This document shows, one piece after another, positions 23,170 through 37,114 of a stretch of DNA of 64,000 nt (the stretch's first letter is position 1; every line of letters begins with the position of its first letter). The translations under genes were made by a program, and so were the position numbers. This DNA comes from Vanessa cardui. Lineage: Eukaryota; Arthropoda; Insecta; Lepidoptera; Nymphalidae. The stretch is from the NCBI RefSeq assembly GCF_905220365.1, contig NC_061154.1, forward strand, positions 15,190,001-15,254,000, in the 5' to 3' direction. Below the pieces are notes generated by a model, which made no database searches, was not told where the DNA came from, and was given only the letters and a program-made list of their open reading frames with translations.

Positions 23170-25363
23170 GTTATTAATAAGATATTGGTCCAAAATAATA
23201 TAATTAACAATTTCGTAAATAAATAGTATAAAAATTACCACAGTTAATTTTTCACCATTTTGGTGTAACAGAATAACCTCTTCGTGGCGTTTTTTTGGAA
23301 TAATGTCATGTTCATTTCATTGTCATATATACAATTTTTTATATAAAAAAACCACCTTTTTAGGCGAAATAACGTCGAGAATTCAAATATAACAGTAATA
23401 TCTATATAGAGTATGATAGTAAAATATTTTATTTATTAATTTGCTCGTTGATAATTGTCTTATTACTACTATGATATTATTTTTATTTTTTTCAAAATTT
23501 AATACAACTTGTTCAAAAATATTTTTCAGGAAATAACAAAATCATGATAAGTTATAATATAATAATTCTAGTTTACAACATAGCGTCCATAATTGCGAAT
23601 ACAAATTGGAAAGTCTCGTGTGATCTATGTTTTTGGAAGCCGCCACTAACGCCACGGCGAGACTATGATTTAGCCTTTTTTTATAACAGGTAACTTTTAA
23701 ACAAAACTTATTATTTTTAATTACGTAGATTCTTTAAATATTACTCGATAAGTCGAAGGAACAAAGACGCACACTATGATTTCTTCACGAGATGAAGATC
23801 GTAATTAAATGATAGGTTTGTAAAATAATATTGGATTGGATAAACTTTGGATTGCACTGACCTCCCAATATATTGATGTATGTAATACAACATTTTCCAC
23901 GGCTGCCCGTAAAAAGATGAAATTTGTTTGTAAGTATACAGTACACTATATAAAATAAAATTTAATGTAAGGAAATGACAGAAAATTGTACGTACGTTAA
24001 AGTTTATGAAGTTGCAAATTGAACAATCATTTACATTAATAAACAAGCGTTTCCAATAAAGCAATGATGACCAGGTTAGGCAGCTTCGATCGACGCTTGT
24101 TTTACACGTTGCGCAGCGTCTAGCAAAGATTACGAAATATATATATGGCCAATTTTTAGTTCATTAAAAAAAAGCTGTTTTCCTATGAGAAACAATACTT
24201 CACAAAAAATATAAAGATATTATTATCTACATACGGTTATACGGTACAGTCGTCATTTCTTAATTTACTTAAATGATTTTCTCAAAACTCAGTGCGTCGT
24301 TGGGCGTGTGATCAGATGAGTGTGAGATTTATTCTTTACCATTTTTTTTTCATACCTTCTGCAACGTGGAGTCTATTTGGAGATCAGTGTTGAATTATAA
24401 AAAATGACTTTTATTTGATTCTAATTTTATATATAATTATATATAAGCATGAATATAGGAGCAAAATTAAAAAAAGAGATGAAACATTTTGAAGTTTCAT
24501 AAAATTTATAAATATATTGCTACCTCAGAAATTGTGAATATTAATAAGTTAAAATTGAAAATAAATACACATTAGTAAAAAATACGTACACGTATTAAAT
24601 AAATAATCTATTTATTTCTACACATTTACAACACAAACATTTTAACTGTGCCGTTCCTATATCACACCACAGGGACAAATATTGGCTTAGAAGGAAAAAT
24701 ACTTACGATTGATATTATGGTCTAAATTCATGGTACATTACATTTATCATATCCGAATAAGGAATATAAAACCACGGTTGTTACGAGTCCAATTTTAAGG
24801 CGACTGTAGTTGAGAATCTACCATAATAATATTTTATTTTAAAAAACCTTCTTGAAACGCATCTTATAAATAAATGAAATTTTTTCAGTTTGAAATTACA
24901 AAACATCGATAAACAGTTGTGTTAATTTACAAGATATTTGTGACAAGATAACTTTATTTTATGCAGTTTGAAATATTAATACTCTTGAGTCTGATTTCCG
25001 AAAGGCACAGTTACAATATTTGTACGACATTTGTGTAACCCAAGCCTATAGAAAGAAGGCACAGTTATAACAAGCAGTGAACATTAAATTATATACACGG
25101 TACTTTAGATAACTAACTCACTTTGTCTTATTTGACTAAAAGTCGTATGTCCATAAAACGACTACAACGCTAGTAGTATACATATAAAAATCATCTTACT
25201 AAGAAATATAACTTCTGTTTTAACTCATCACTTTACACTCGGTGTAAGTTACATATATAACAATTATATGCCGATATATATATTTAAGACACTTAGTAAG
25301 TCTACTGTTGCGATTTTCCTAAGAGGAATACAAGCGAACTCGACCAATGTCGACAGCCTAGGG
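23170..25363. other. Intergenic DNA between the Tudor cluster and SCAP
   Basis: AT-rich, with no gene recognised. It includes the SCAP 3' flank (immediately below 25,364). Confidence 0.4.
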
Positions 25364-28300
25364 TTATTCGTTTTTCATGTCCAGTTTGGAAACCAGCGGG
25401 AACTGGACAATGCGCAACTGGTTTGCGTAGTCGCACACTATCGCGTCCTTGAGCGGTAGTATCTGTCGTACGAAGATGCACCCGTCACTCTGACCTGGAA
25501 ATATCAAAATCCACATTGTATGAGACAACATCACATACATTACTCTGATCCCAATGTAAGTAGCTGGAGCACTTGTGTTATGGAAATCAGAAGTAATGAC
25601 GGTATCACAAACACCCAGACATAAGAACATAGAAAACTAATGGTAATCTACGTCGACTCGGCCGGGAATCGAACCCGGGACCTCAGAGTGGCGGACCCAT
25701 GAAAACCGATGTACACACCACTCGACCGTGGAGATCGTCATTGTATAAAAATAACGATAAATCTATCAAATATATCAATTGAATAAAATTTAAGAGCCTG
25801 TATGTTCTTATAAAATAATGTTTTTACATTAATACGAATTACCAAAACGTTCTCAATATTTTTGTCTGTTTCCCAAAGTTTACGAAAATATTTCTTATTG
25901 AGACATAAACAGGACAAAATACATTGTTTCCCTTCATTGGTATTTTGCGAATTTTGATTTTTTTTATTCCATGTATCTTTCAGATTTAATGCGCATGAAA
26001 ATGTTGTTATGTGTCACTTTGTAGGTTTTATGATTTAATGTAATTACATGCACTACATAACATCTAGATCTCAAGGTTGGTAGCGCAGGGACGGTGTAAG
26101 GAATGGTTAAAATTTCTTACCATGCCAAGGTCTAAAGTTGGTGGACCATTTGTAAATAATAAAAAAACGGCGGGTCACATTAAACGGTTAAATAATAATT
26201 TATATATAAATTATAGGTATTATAGATGAATATAGATTATTTTAAAACTGTTTGTTATGTTAAATATATCAGCCTATTAAAATCATCATCATAATCAGCC
26301 TTTTGCTGTCCACTGTTGAACATAGGCCTCCCCCAGAGCGCGCCACGATCCTGCGAATGTCGTCGGACCAGCGGGTCGGAGGTCGTCCTACATTACGCTT
26401 ACCGAGTCGCGGTCCCCACTCAAGGAGTCGTCTCCTCCAGCGGCCATCGGTCCTACGACAGATATGGCCAGCCCACTGTCACTTCAGCTTGCTGATCCTC
26501 CTAGCTATGTCTGTTACTTTGGTTCTCTCACGGATAACCTTATTTCTGATTTTATCTGCGAGAGAGACACCTAACATAGCTCGCTCCATCGCCCGCTGCG
26601 TGACCTTTAATTTGTGGACTAGCCTCACCATAAGTGTCCACGTCTCGGCACCATACGTCATCACCGCAAGTCACCGTCATTACGTAGGACGCAATTCTCA
26701 AAAATTTTCGTTTTCAAGCATTGTGGAATCGCCGACGTAACGACCCGACGGAGCCTGCCGAAAGCTGCCCGGCCCAACCGAATCCTCCTATCAATCTCCC
26801 TCTCAAAGTTGTGCCGGCCTAGTTGAATAGTTTGGCCAGGGTAGATGTAATCCTGCACAACCATGAGGGGGATGGCGTCGATAGATATCGGTCCAGGCAC
26901 GACATGTTTATTGAACATGATCTCAGTTTTGTCCAAGTTGCAATGCCTAGACCGACCCGCCGGGAGGACCCATTTAGCTTTTCCTGCGTCTGCAAAAATG
27001 ACTACATCGTCTGCGAAACGAAGATGTGAGATGCGCTCTCAATTGACGTTGACACCTCGTGCAGTCCAATCCAGAGTATAGCCTATTAGTTTAACACATT
27101 TATTTACTGTAACAACGTATGTTTCGACTTACCGAATAGCACTCTTCTTATGACGTCACCGCTGCTCAGGTCGTAAGCGGTGAGCCCGCTGCGGTCGCCC
27201 ATCACTAGCAAAGTGTGGGTTAAGGGCAGCATGCGACTCATATAGTTTAGACCCTGGAAGTACACAAAATTATACAAAATTAATATGGTATACCGATATG
27301 GTATACCGTATTATGAGTTAAAATCCGGACAAGGCTTTGACGGCTTTGACGACGCCTCAATTAATTTCTACTTGTTTTGTTTTATATTTTCTCGTGTTCG
27401 GCGGTCAAGGAAAACGTCGTGAGGAACCCATACTTACCCACACTTTGGATGGAATCATCTAATTTTCCCCAAAGTTCAGGAGGATTTAACACAGCAATGA
27501 GACCTTTATAGGCATTTTTCTTTACTTTATTTTGCTTTAGAAGATGATGATGAGGCTCCTGGCCGAACTCCCCATAGAAAACTATTTTAAGCACAACTAG
27601 CTACAATGTAGGACAAGTGAGAGCGCAAACACATGCACGCTCCATCCGTCAAACGGAAAACTTGGCACGCCCTGAAGGAGTTCAGGATCACACTACCTGC
27701 CAGACTACCTGAATTGGGAAATCGGCAGTTTTCGCCGATTCTTTATATATTATATTGATTTACTTACGATATGTATTGAGTTAAGCATGTGCCCTTGGAA
27801 TCGGTCCCAGATGCAGAGGCGCTCGTCCGCGCCCGCAGAGACGACGTACGATGCAGTGTACGCAAGTGACGTCACAGCGCCGTCATGCGCTTGCATGCTA
27901 TACACGCACGCACCTGTCATAAACGTCACATTATTTGGTTCAACAGTCATACTAGTTTTGTTACTAATAAAAAAAACATTGTATTTTTGTCTATTCGAAA
28001 AATAAATTTTACACATTTACGAATTAAATTTAAGAGCCGAAATGGCCCGGTGGCTAGAACGCGTGCATCTTAACTGATGATTGCGGGTTTAAACCCAGGC
28101 AAGCTCTACTGAATATTCACGTGCTTAATTTGTATTCATAATTCAACTCGCGTGCTCGGCGGTGAATGAAAACACAGTGAAGAAACCTGTGTCTTATTTC
28201 ATAGCAATTCTGCCACATGTGTATTCCACCAACCCGCATTGGAACAACGCGGTGGAATATGTTTCAAATCTTCTCCTCAAAGGAAGAGGAGGCTTTAGCC

Positions 28301-31300
28301 CAGCAGTGGGACATTTATTTATTTATTGGATCGCCAACAAAGTATACACAAATACAACCATTTAAATTAATACAATTAAGATGCTATGTGCTACCTCAGT
28401 TACAGGCAACCACTTCATGCTGAAATAGTAACAGAGTGCGTGTAATCACTAAGTTAACATTTTGGTTTCAATACATTTTATTTTAAATACAGTGAATGAA
28501 GAACCAACATCTAGAAAGTAAAATCTAGTATTTACAGGCTGTTGTTGTTGTTGTTGATTTAAATTTATATCAAATTTAAAAAAAAACAAATTAGTTACCC
28601 GTGTGTAAGTCCCACACGCAAAGCAGTCCGTCCTGCGAACCACTGCCCGCGATTGTGGGCGTGGCATGGTCGATGAAGCAGCTGGTTATTGGTCCGCAGT
28701 GACCGTGCAGGGTCAGTAGCGGGGTCAACTCCGAACTCGAAAATACCTGATGATGTCCAAATATTACTGATTAATATCTGTAACTAAATTAATTTTTTTG
28801 CGATCTATGGATAGACTGAAATCATTTTTATCTATGGAACGATTTCCTGAAATGAAATGAACGTAATGAATTTAATTGGATATACTTATGTACAATTTAA
28901 TATATCGAATAGCTATACTAAAAAAGTAGGATTGAATTTTGAGGATAACTAGATGATAGTAATTACCAATTTGGAAACCAATATATCGAAACTTAAATCA
29001 AACAAATTTTCATATTCATTCTATATACATCTACCTAGCCGTTTTCGGCTACAGTGACTTAGCTTTCTTGAAATTGTTTATTAGTAGGTAATATTTAAAG
29101 CCTGCGATGCGACCTCACATGACTAACGTACCCAATCTTGGCACTAAACGTGCGACCACATGTGTCGCAAGTGAGTGTACCATTTACATAATTATTTTTG
29201 GGGGGGATTCATTTTATAATAAATATTAGAATGAGAAGTTTCTAGCATTACACTCAGACATGAGAAGACCAGAGAAAAAACTCATAATAATTGTACAGAT
29301 TTTTGTTATCACTATCACCTAACTTCTGTTTCGTAATGCAATTTGAGAAGCTTGCATACTGACAGTATTTGAAACAAATAATGAAATAGATCTACGCATT
29401 TTATGTACAATGAATTTAAGTACATTTCATTTTAATAAAATCGACTTTGTGGTGACGAAGCGATATGATTAGGAGAATACCTTTTGTCAGTACCTTGAGT
29501 ACATGGTCCTGACCGCCGGTGAGGATACGACCGCCCTCGGAATGCAGCTCTGTGATTGGTTGCTGGTGCGGTCTCGATTGTGCGATTCGGACGCATACAA
29601 TTTCTGTTAAGAATTCGTTTTTCAAAAATTAAATATCTATTTTAAATTAATCATATGTTTGAATTCGATTTTATTAAGAATGTGTATTTACCGTCATTAT
29701 CAGCGTGGTCTGCGTCGTACGAGAAGCTCATACGGTCTTTTTGCTCGTCATCCAACCGCTGATGTGCTGTTGAAAATTAATAATAACAATAATGATGTAC
29801 ATATTACACATTTTAATTCGTCATGATCGAATAAACATCGATACATTATGAATAGTCGTGGATATACTATATGCTTTATATAAAAAAATTACAAATATAG
29901 TACATAGTAATAGTCCCTCAGATCATTATTTTATAAACAAGCTGCCTAGTTTCCTTTTTAAAAATGTCTTTGTAAAAGAAAGCTATAGTAATAATAATAA
30001 TAATATTAAACTGTATATTTTCGATATAAATTAAATGTTTATAACTGCTGCGGTAACAAATAACCAGACACTACCTTCGTACTTGAATAAAAAATACATT
30101 ATATACATACATTCATACTTTTATAACATGGTATATGAATATCAAATCGTGAAATTTGTTTTGTGGAAATTGTGAGGCTTAACAGTACTTGCGCTACTAT
30201 AATAACGGTATTAAAAGACTTTAAGCTATATTTAATTTATAGACTTAACCGTAGGTTTTCTTTAGGTAATTCCCTAAAACATTCATCGTCTAATAATGAT
30301 GTATACGATAATAGGCTATTTGACAATTCGAAAAATAAATTGTGAATTATTGTAATCAGTGTATATTATGAGTTTAAAAATGGTTTTTACTAACAAAAGT
30401 TGAAAATAATACTTAATTTATTCAAAAATCAATAAATAAAAATGCATTTTTTCAAACTTTTGTCACGTGACACAAAACGCTCCTGATTGGCCGGGCTTAT
30501 GATGAAGTCACTTTCTTGTAAACTTTGCTTTTCTACTATATGTACCACAGATTAAAATACAGCAAAGTGACGTCATCGACCCAATTGCAACACCATATTG
30601 TCCAAGTAGCGTTTGTGCACGCTACTTAAATATGGAATTTTTAATATGATATTTTTCGGCAAATATGTACTAGAAATGAAAAACACAACTTTTACTGGGT
30701 TCCTTAACTTCTACTTAATAATATAAAATGGATTTTAAAAACCAGTCAAATAGCCTATTGTACTTTAAATAAGTAAATCAAAAACATTGGAACTTGACTA
30801 ATTCAAGGGATATTTACTTCTCCTGTGCGCTGTGCTGAATCGCCAGTCAACATGTGCTCCGGACTGTGCGTTATACGCGTCGAGCCGCAAGAGAGTGAGA
30901 TGGCCCGAGAGAGATGCCGCACACACGCGCCTTGCTCCCGACAGCGCGCGAACGTGAGTCACCCCCTTCCCCCCTGAACGCCACTCGTTAAACCACCACA
31001 CATTCTGAAAGTGAAAATTCATTATTATCATCATACTAAACTAGAATTTCGGTTTACAGAGAAAAGTAAGTAAAAAAATATGATAAAAATAATAAAAAGG
31101 TTGTTCAAACTACCGACTGTATAGATGAAGAAAATAAAAAAGGCTTTTGTAAAAAAAAAGGTTTATCTACCTGAATTTCAATTTTTGTGTCACAAAAATT
31201 TAAAAATGTGAAACGTTGATAGGATAGATAAGAAACAAAACAAAAGATGCATCAACGGTGGAAAATTCGAACATTATAAAAAAAGCAACCCTTATGAAGA

Positions 31301-34300
31301 GGAAATCGTATCATCTTTAATGTTGAAAAAATATTATATTTGCAGATGCGATCATGACGAGAATCCATCATCGCTGATCAAACGACAAAACAACAAAGCA
31401 CACAGTTCTATATTAAAATTATGGTCGATACAAAAACTAAAAATAGACACTGATATTTAGATGCACTTACCAATAATTTACTAGTACTAGCTTCCCAGAA
31501 CTCCAACCTCCCATCAGCACAGCCCAAGATGACGAGGTCATTGCAAAAGTCCATACACCAGACGGGCGACTCGCGCATCGCCCGACCTCTCCAATTTGAG
31601 TTCGGCGTATTTTCGGCGTCACTACAAGTCCTAGCGTTTATTTTACTACCGCCTCGATTCCTTAAACTATTGATAGAATCGTCACTTCTATCGAAAATAA
31701 AAACACTTTCATCACTAACATCACTGTCTTTAAAAGCTGCGTTTAAGTCTTGTTTGTTTATACATGAATTATTTACTTCCGAATTCGTCTTCTCGTTTAG
31801 TTCATATATGTCGTTCTGTTCAGTGTAATAGAGGTCTCTGTAAAAGAAAAAAAAAGATAATATTTTATGTCAAATAAACAAAATAAAAACTGAATCTATT
31901 TTCATTATTAAATTAACATATTCCATTTTCAAAATATAAATAATACACTTTTCTTCCTTGTCCGAGATATATTTATAATAATACTATCTTTGTAACAATT
32001 GGGATTTGTAATTAATTAAATCAGGATGGATAGTCATATAATCTTTAGGACACAAAAAAAAATGCATGGAAGCTGTACCTTACAGGTTCCTTTCCCACAC
32101 TCAGTTTTGGCATGAACCAGCATATATCACCGTTACGAACTGGTCATTTCTTTGACACATTTACGATTTTCATCATTTTAGACACATTATTACGATTTAT
32201 CGCCGATAAGGGAATAGGGAATATAGGGAAGGGAAGGTTCGTTCATCAGATCTAAGTCCCCAATAATTCTAAGGTTTCGATAAAAGCCCCCAAGAGTTAC
32301 GCATCACAAAACCTTTAAATGAAATTTCATTAGGCATTAATTTTTTGTTATGCTATAGGTTGGCGGACGAGTATATGGGCCACATGATGTTAAGTGGTCA
32401 CCATCACCCACAGACAATGACGCTGTAAGAAATATTAACTATTCTTTACATCGTCAATGTGCCACCAACCTTGGGAACTAAGATGTTATGTCCCTTGTGC
32501 CTGTAGTTGCACTGGTTCACTCACATTCTTTACATATTTTTTTCTATCTGAAAAAAATGCTTTAAAAATTAATATAATGGTAAGTATACCTGTAGGCTTT
32601 GGCAAATTCGTATTTTGTGTTCTCGGCTGCAGACGGGTACGAGTTGTCAGCGCGATTAGCTCGAAATGTCAAACCGCTTAGGTGACTGCTTAAGCCTCGT
32701 CTTAGTCGAGGAACGTTCTGGAATAAATGAAAACTTAATTTAATTACATACAAAAAGTTCCCTTGGTTATCGGCGTACTGGTATCAGTAAATGGAAAAAA
32801 TGCTCATAGGAGGAATGGTGAAGTCGTTTTATTTATCTAAGGTTGAGCATACGTTAAATATAATTCTGTGTATGGGACCTTGTAAGATAATTTGCATATT
32901 TCTACTTAAAACTGTTTAGAATAAAACCTTTTATACTCTATGGAATACTTGTATAAATTTATAGATCAACCGCTATGAGTCACGTTGAATTATGGAAAGT
33001 CCCCAGCTGGTGCTACCATTTATGTTTAATAAATTTTAATTACTATAGTGGCGTCAACGGATAACATTTGCGTTTTACACATCAGTATTTTATAATTACT
33101 AAAGATACATTCTATAACGAAAAGAAGATCGAAGAATGAGAAGATAGTCCTCATTATGATTACATGCTATATTTAAAATTGCAAGTAATTTTGACGACTA
33201 CTGATGTGTGGCAAAATAAAAGCTATCGCACAATTACAGCAGTTTTTGTATTTTGAGAAATCGTATACAAAGCTTTACAAAAACAACAACAGCTTGTAAA
33301 TTCCCACTGCTGGGCTAAAGACCTCCTCTCTCTTTGAGGAGGTTTGGAACATATTCCACCACGCTGTTCCAATGCGGGTTGGTGGAATACACATGTGGCA
33401 GAATTTCTATAAAATTTGTCACATGCAGGTTTCCTCACGATGTTTTCCTTCACCGCTGAGCACGAGATGAATTATAAAGACAAATTAAGCACATGAATCA
33501 GCGGTGCTCGCCTGGGTTTGAAGACGCAATCATCGGTTAAGATGCACGCGTCCTAACCACTGGGCCATTTCGATAAAGTTTTAAGATGTAATGTATTCCT
33601 TTCGAGATCAAAGCCACGCAACAACGACATTTCAAATACACAATATTTGGATTCCTTATTTATAATAGATCCAACCAAAAACATTAAATTTAAAAAATGC
33701 CAAGTCTCTCGTTGCAGTCTTTCCATCGTTAAAAGTTATGAGATCTCATAGAAGCCAAAACCTATTAAAATTATTTTGTAGTTATAAATCAACATTTTGT
33801 AATTGTATCAATAGTTTTCTTTATATTATAATTATAGTGACTTGGCAATAAGCACAAGAAGAAACAAATATAACGGCATATTTGGAGGAGTTGAAAGTTA
33901 CATTAATATCACAAAATTAATTTTCTTTTGGTTGGCAATAAAATTAATCGCATTAAATATACTTAATTAAGAACAATTTTGTTGATTGTAGGATTAGGGC
34001 ATTGTAGTCAAAATGTAGAAAACACATCAGCTATTGCACAGACACAAAACACAGCACAATTGGTAGCGCTTCTTTTTAAATGTTTCTCACAATACTAATT
34101 TCTAAGGACATCAATTGTGAAAAGCTAAACGAAATTCGGACCAGTGCTTGCCATACAAGTGTGGCAAGGTTAGGTCACCTCGCTCGAATATTATCTGTAC
34201 CTTTTTCAGTTGGGTCTATAAATGACTAGCTTTACCTTTGGTTCAAGTGTACTTATGGCCTTCTTATACTGCTATATTTAGATTTTTGGAAGAATTTGAA

Positions 34301-37114
34301 TTTCGAATATAATCGGAAGTCGGATATAGTTTAGTAATTTGAGCCATTCGTTAAAGAGTGTCGAATGACGATCCGTTCAGCTATTAAATTAATTCCAATC
34401 GATTCAATATCACTGTCATGCTGACAGACACAAAGACATGAGCATGAATCTAAGAGTTTCGTTCTTTCATTTACGGAACCCGAGAAATGCAATGGCTTTA
34501 TATTTAAATGAACAACTTAACTTACTTCATTTGTTTGTAGAATCGCTGCATCAGATGTCTGACACGCTGAAAATGAATAATCAACAAATTATTTTAACGA
34601 CACATCATTTTTTAATATATATTTATATTATAAGTTTAAAGAGCGACTTTGTTTATTATTTTGGAAAATTTAGGTTGCATATAATATGTAATGCAGGCTC
34701 CAGACTCCCGGGACAGAGTGGACGTTTTTAATATATAAAATAGGTAGGCGGGCTGGCAATATCTCCGTGTAAGTAGTCTTTACAGCCTATATAGATTGAT
34801 GCGATGTATAAAGCCGGCGGAAGTAAACGAAACAGTTCTTAACATTAAAACAAAAAACTTACATTCAATTGTAAATTCTTGATCGTCGATGCTGTTTTGT
34901 TTCGAATTAACTTTTTCATGAAGTTCCGTTTGAAATTTGAAGTAACTGTAACATCGAAATGACAAATAATATTAATATGACAAAGTGTGAATGTCTTTAA
35001 GACATTTTACATTTGATTGATTTTATACAAATTCTATTAGAACAAGCGCGCACTGGTAACTTTTGTCACGGTGACTGTTTCGACACTCTTGTCAAATCCG
35101 TGAATATGTACAGATGCAGACACAAATGTCACCTAATTGTCACGTCGTAACGTACGCGCAACTCCATACAAATTCATGGAATCGACAAGCGTGACGAAAC
35201 AGTCACCGTGACAAAAGTTACCAGTGCGCGCTAGTTCTTATAAGCGATTATTGTATTACTGTGCGAGTACTTACGAGTAACGATCAATATTCGATATTAA
35301 TTCACCATTTAACGAATCCCACACTTTGATGTTGCCCTGTAGACACGAGCTGACCACTTTTTCGCCGTCGGTCACAACACATTCAACTTCCTGACTGTGA
35401 CCGGCGACCACTAGCGGTACTGCTTCCATTACCAACTGAAATAAGCGCGGACATTTTTATTATTATCTTATATATTAATAATGTTCAGATTTATCTTTTG
35501 GTACAGAACACATTTATTTATACAAAAAAAAAAACATCTACAAAACGGCATTAGCTTAAATGTTTTTCATGAATGTAAAAAATACAACAACAACAACAGT
35601 AGCCTGTAAATACCCCAATGCTGGGTTCCTTTCCGAGAAGAAGGTTTGGAAAATATTCCACCACGGTTGGTGGAATACATAAATTCTAGAAAATTTGACA
35701 CATGCAAGTTTCACGATGTTTTCCTTCACCGCCGAGAACGAGATGAATTATAAACATAAATTAAGCACATGAATACTCAGTGGTGCTTGTCTGGGTTTGA
35801 ATCTCATAATAAAATACAGAATACATAAATTAAGCCAAAATTTATAACATTAAATCAAACAATTAGCCAATGGGAGCTCGTTGCAAGACGTAGGCTTCTT
35901 CAACTCTTCACTCTTCAACGTATCTTCTCAGGCAGGTATGATAAATTCCAAAGAACTTCGTGAGGTTTCCCTTCGACGTATATCGGTTCCGGCACGACTT
36001 GCATGTTGAACATGACCGTGGTCTTGTCTAAGTTCATACCGAGACCGACACGCCGGGAAGACTCTTTTACGTTGCGCTGCAGACGACATCAACGGCGAAA
36101 CGAACGTGTGAGACGTACTCGCCGTTTTCAATGACTCCATATCCAGTCCGATAAAGCGTCGTGAAGATTTATTCCATTGCGTCAGTGAAAAATTTCGAAA
36201 ATATGACATGAGCGACAATGTAATGACATACAATTGAAATCATATACTTTTAAATGACATTTAACAATTAAAACTTAAATATTTACAAAATTATTATTTA
36301 GAGCTATGTATACAACAAATTAAAATCGATGTAATATTTTCTAATATGTACGAAAAATAAAATAACCATTCCCATATAATAAAATACAGTAAAAACTCTA
36401 TAATAGAACAACGAAAATACAGAATCTCTTGTTTGCTAGTAAAACATTCACGTGAACTGACAAATTAACCAAAACAAATATTAATATTGTCACGTAAACA
36501 CAAACACACACACTCAACACTCACACTCGCTACATACACACATATATACACCAACAACGTTGCCATTACATGTCATTCCCTTTTTCATTTATTTTATACT
36601 GTTATGAAAACATATAATTAGTACATAAATAGTGAAAATATACAATAACGTATAATGTAATAACCTACATGTTATGGTACTGTTTCTCACGTCCTAAAAT
36701 ACGGGTCTTTCTCGTTTAAGACGTCAGGATATTGTGAAAGTATTCTCAGAAACTATTTCTTTTAACATTCCATTATTCGATTCGATTATTTCCATTTTTG
36801 TGTTTGAGTCGATTTAGATTATTCCCTATACTAATTTTGTTTCTAAAATATTTCCATAAAATAGTAAGATTAAAATCCAATCATTTTATTAATAAAGAAA
36901 GATGTGAATGAAATGATAAAATAATTTCGCGACATTTCAGAATTATTCTCTAACATTCTGTAAAACACAAAAACTATAATAAGATCAATTATGCAAATCA
37001 TTTTTAAAAGGTAAATTTACCTGAACGGCGGGTTGCTTCGCGATGATCTTCTTATATTCGTCATCTTCGCTCCAAGAAGCACGCCATTCTGCATAATGTC
37101 TCGAACAGACGCAT
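25364..37114 (-). CDS. SCAP: SCAP exons 10-21: cytosolic WD40 half
   Basis: Exon 10 holds CSRHYAEW, the cytosolic start after the last membrane segment. WD40 repeat signatures follow in order: GHSQEVECVVTDGEKVVSS...VWDS in exon 11, GCADGRLEFWEA in exon 14, RILTGGQDHVLK in exon 17, GHCGPITSCF...GSQDGLLCVWDLHTG in exon 18, AHDGAVTSLAY...GADERLCIWDR in exon 19, and a degenerate last repeat in exons 20-21 ending LDMKNE. Exons 12-14 form a low-similarity insertion, as in other SCAPs. Every junction from exon 13 on is in phase. This half binds the C-terminus of SREBP. Confidence 0.9.

Noticed and set aside
26303..26740. 145-codon plus-strand open frame
   Set aside because: It is antisense to the RTE-type LINE fragment, whose minus-strand peptide is recognisable.
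34081..34230. Other microexon candidates for SCAP between exons 12 and 13
   Set aside because: Each AG to GT combination of the right length tried here introduces an in-frame stop.
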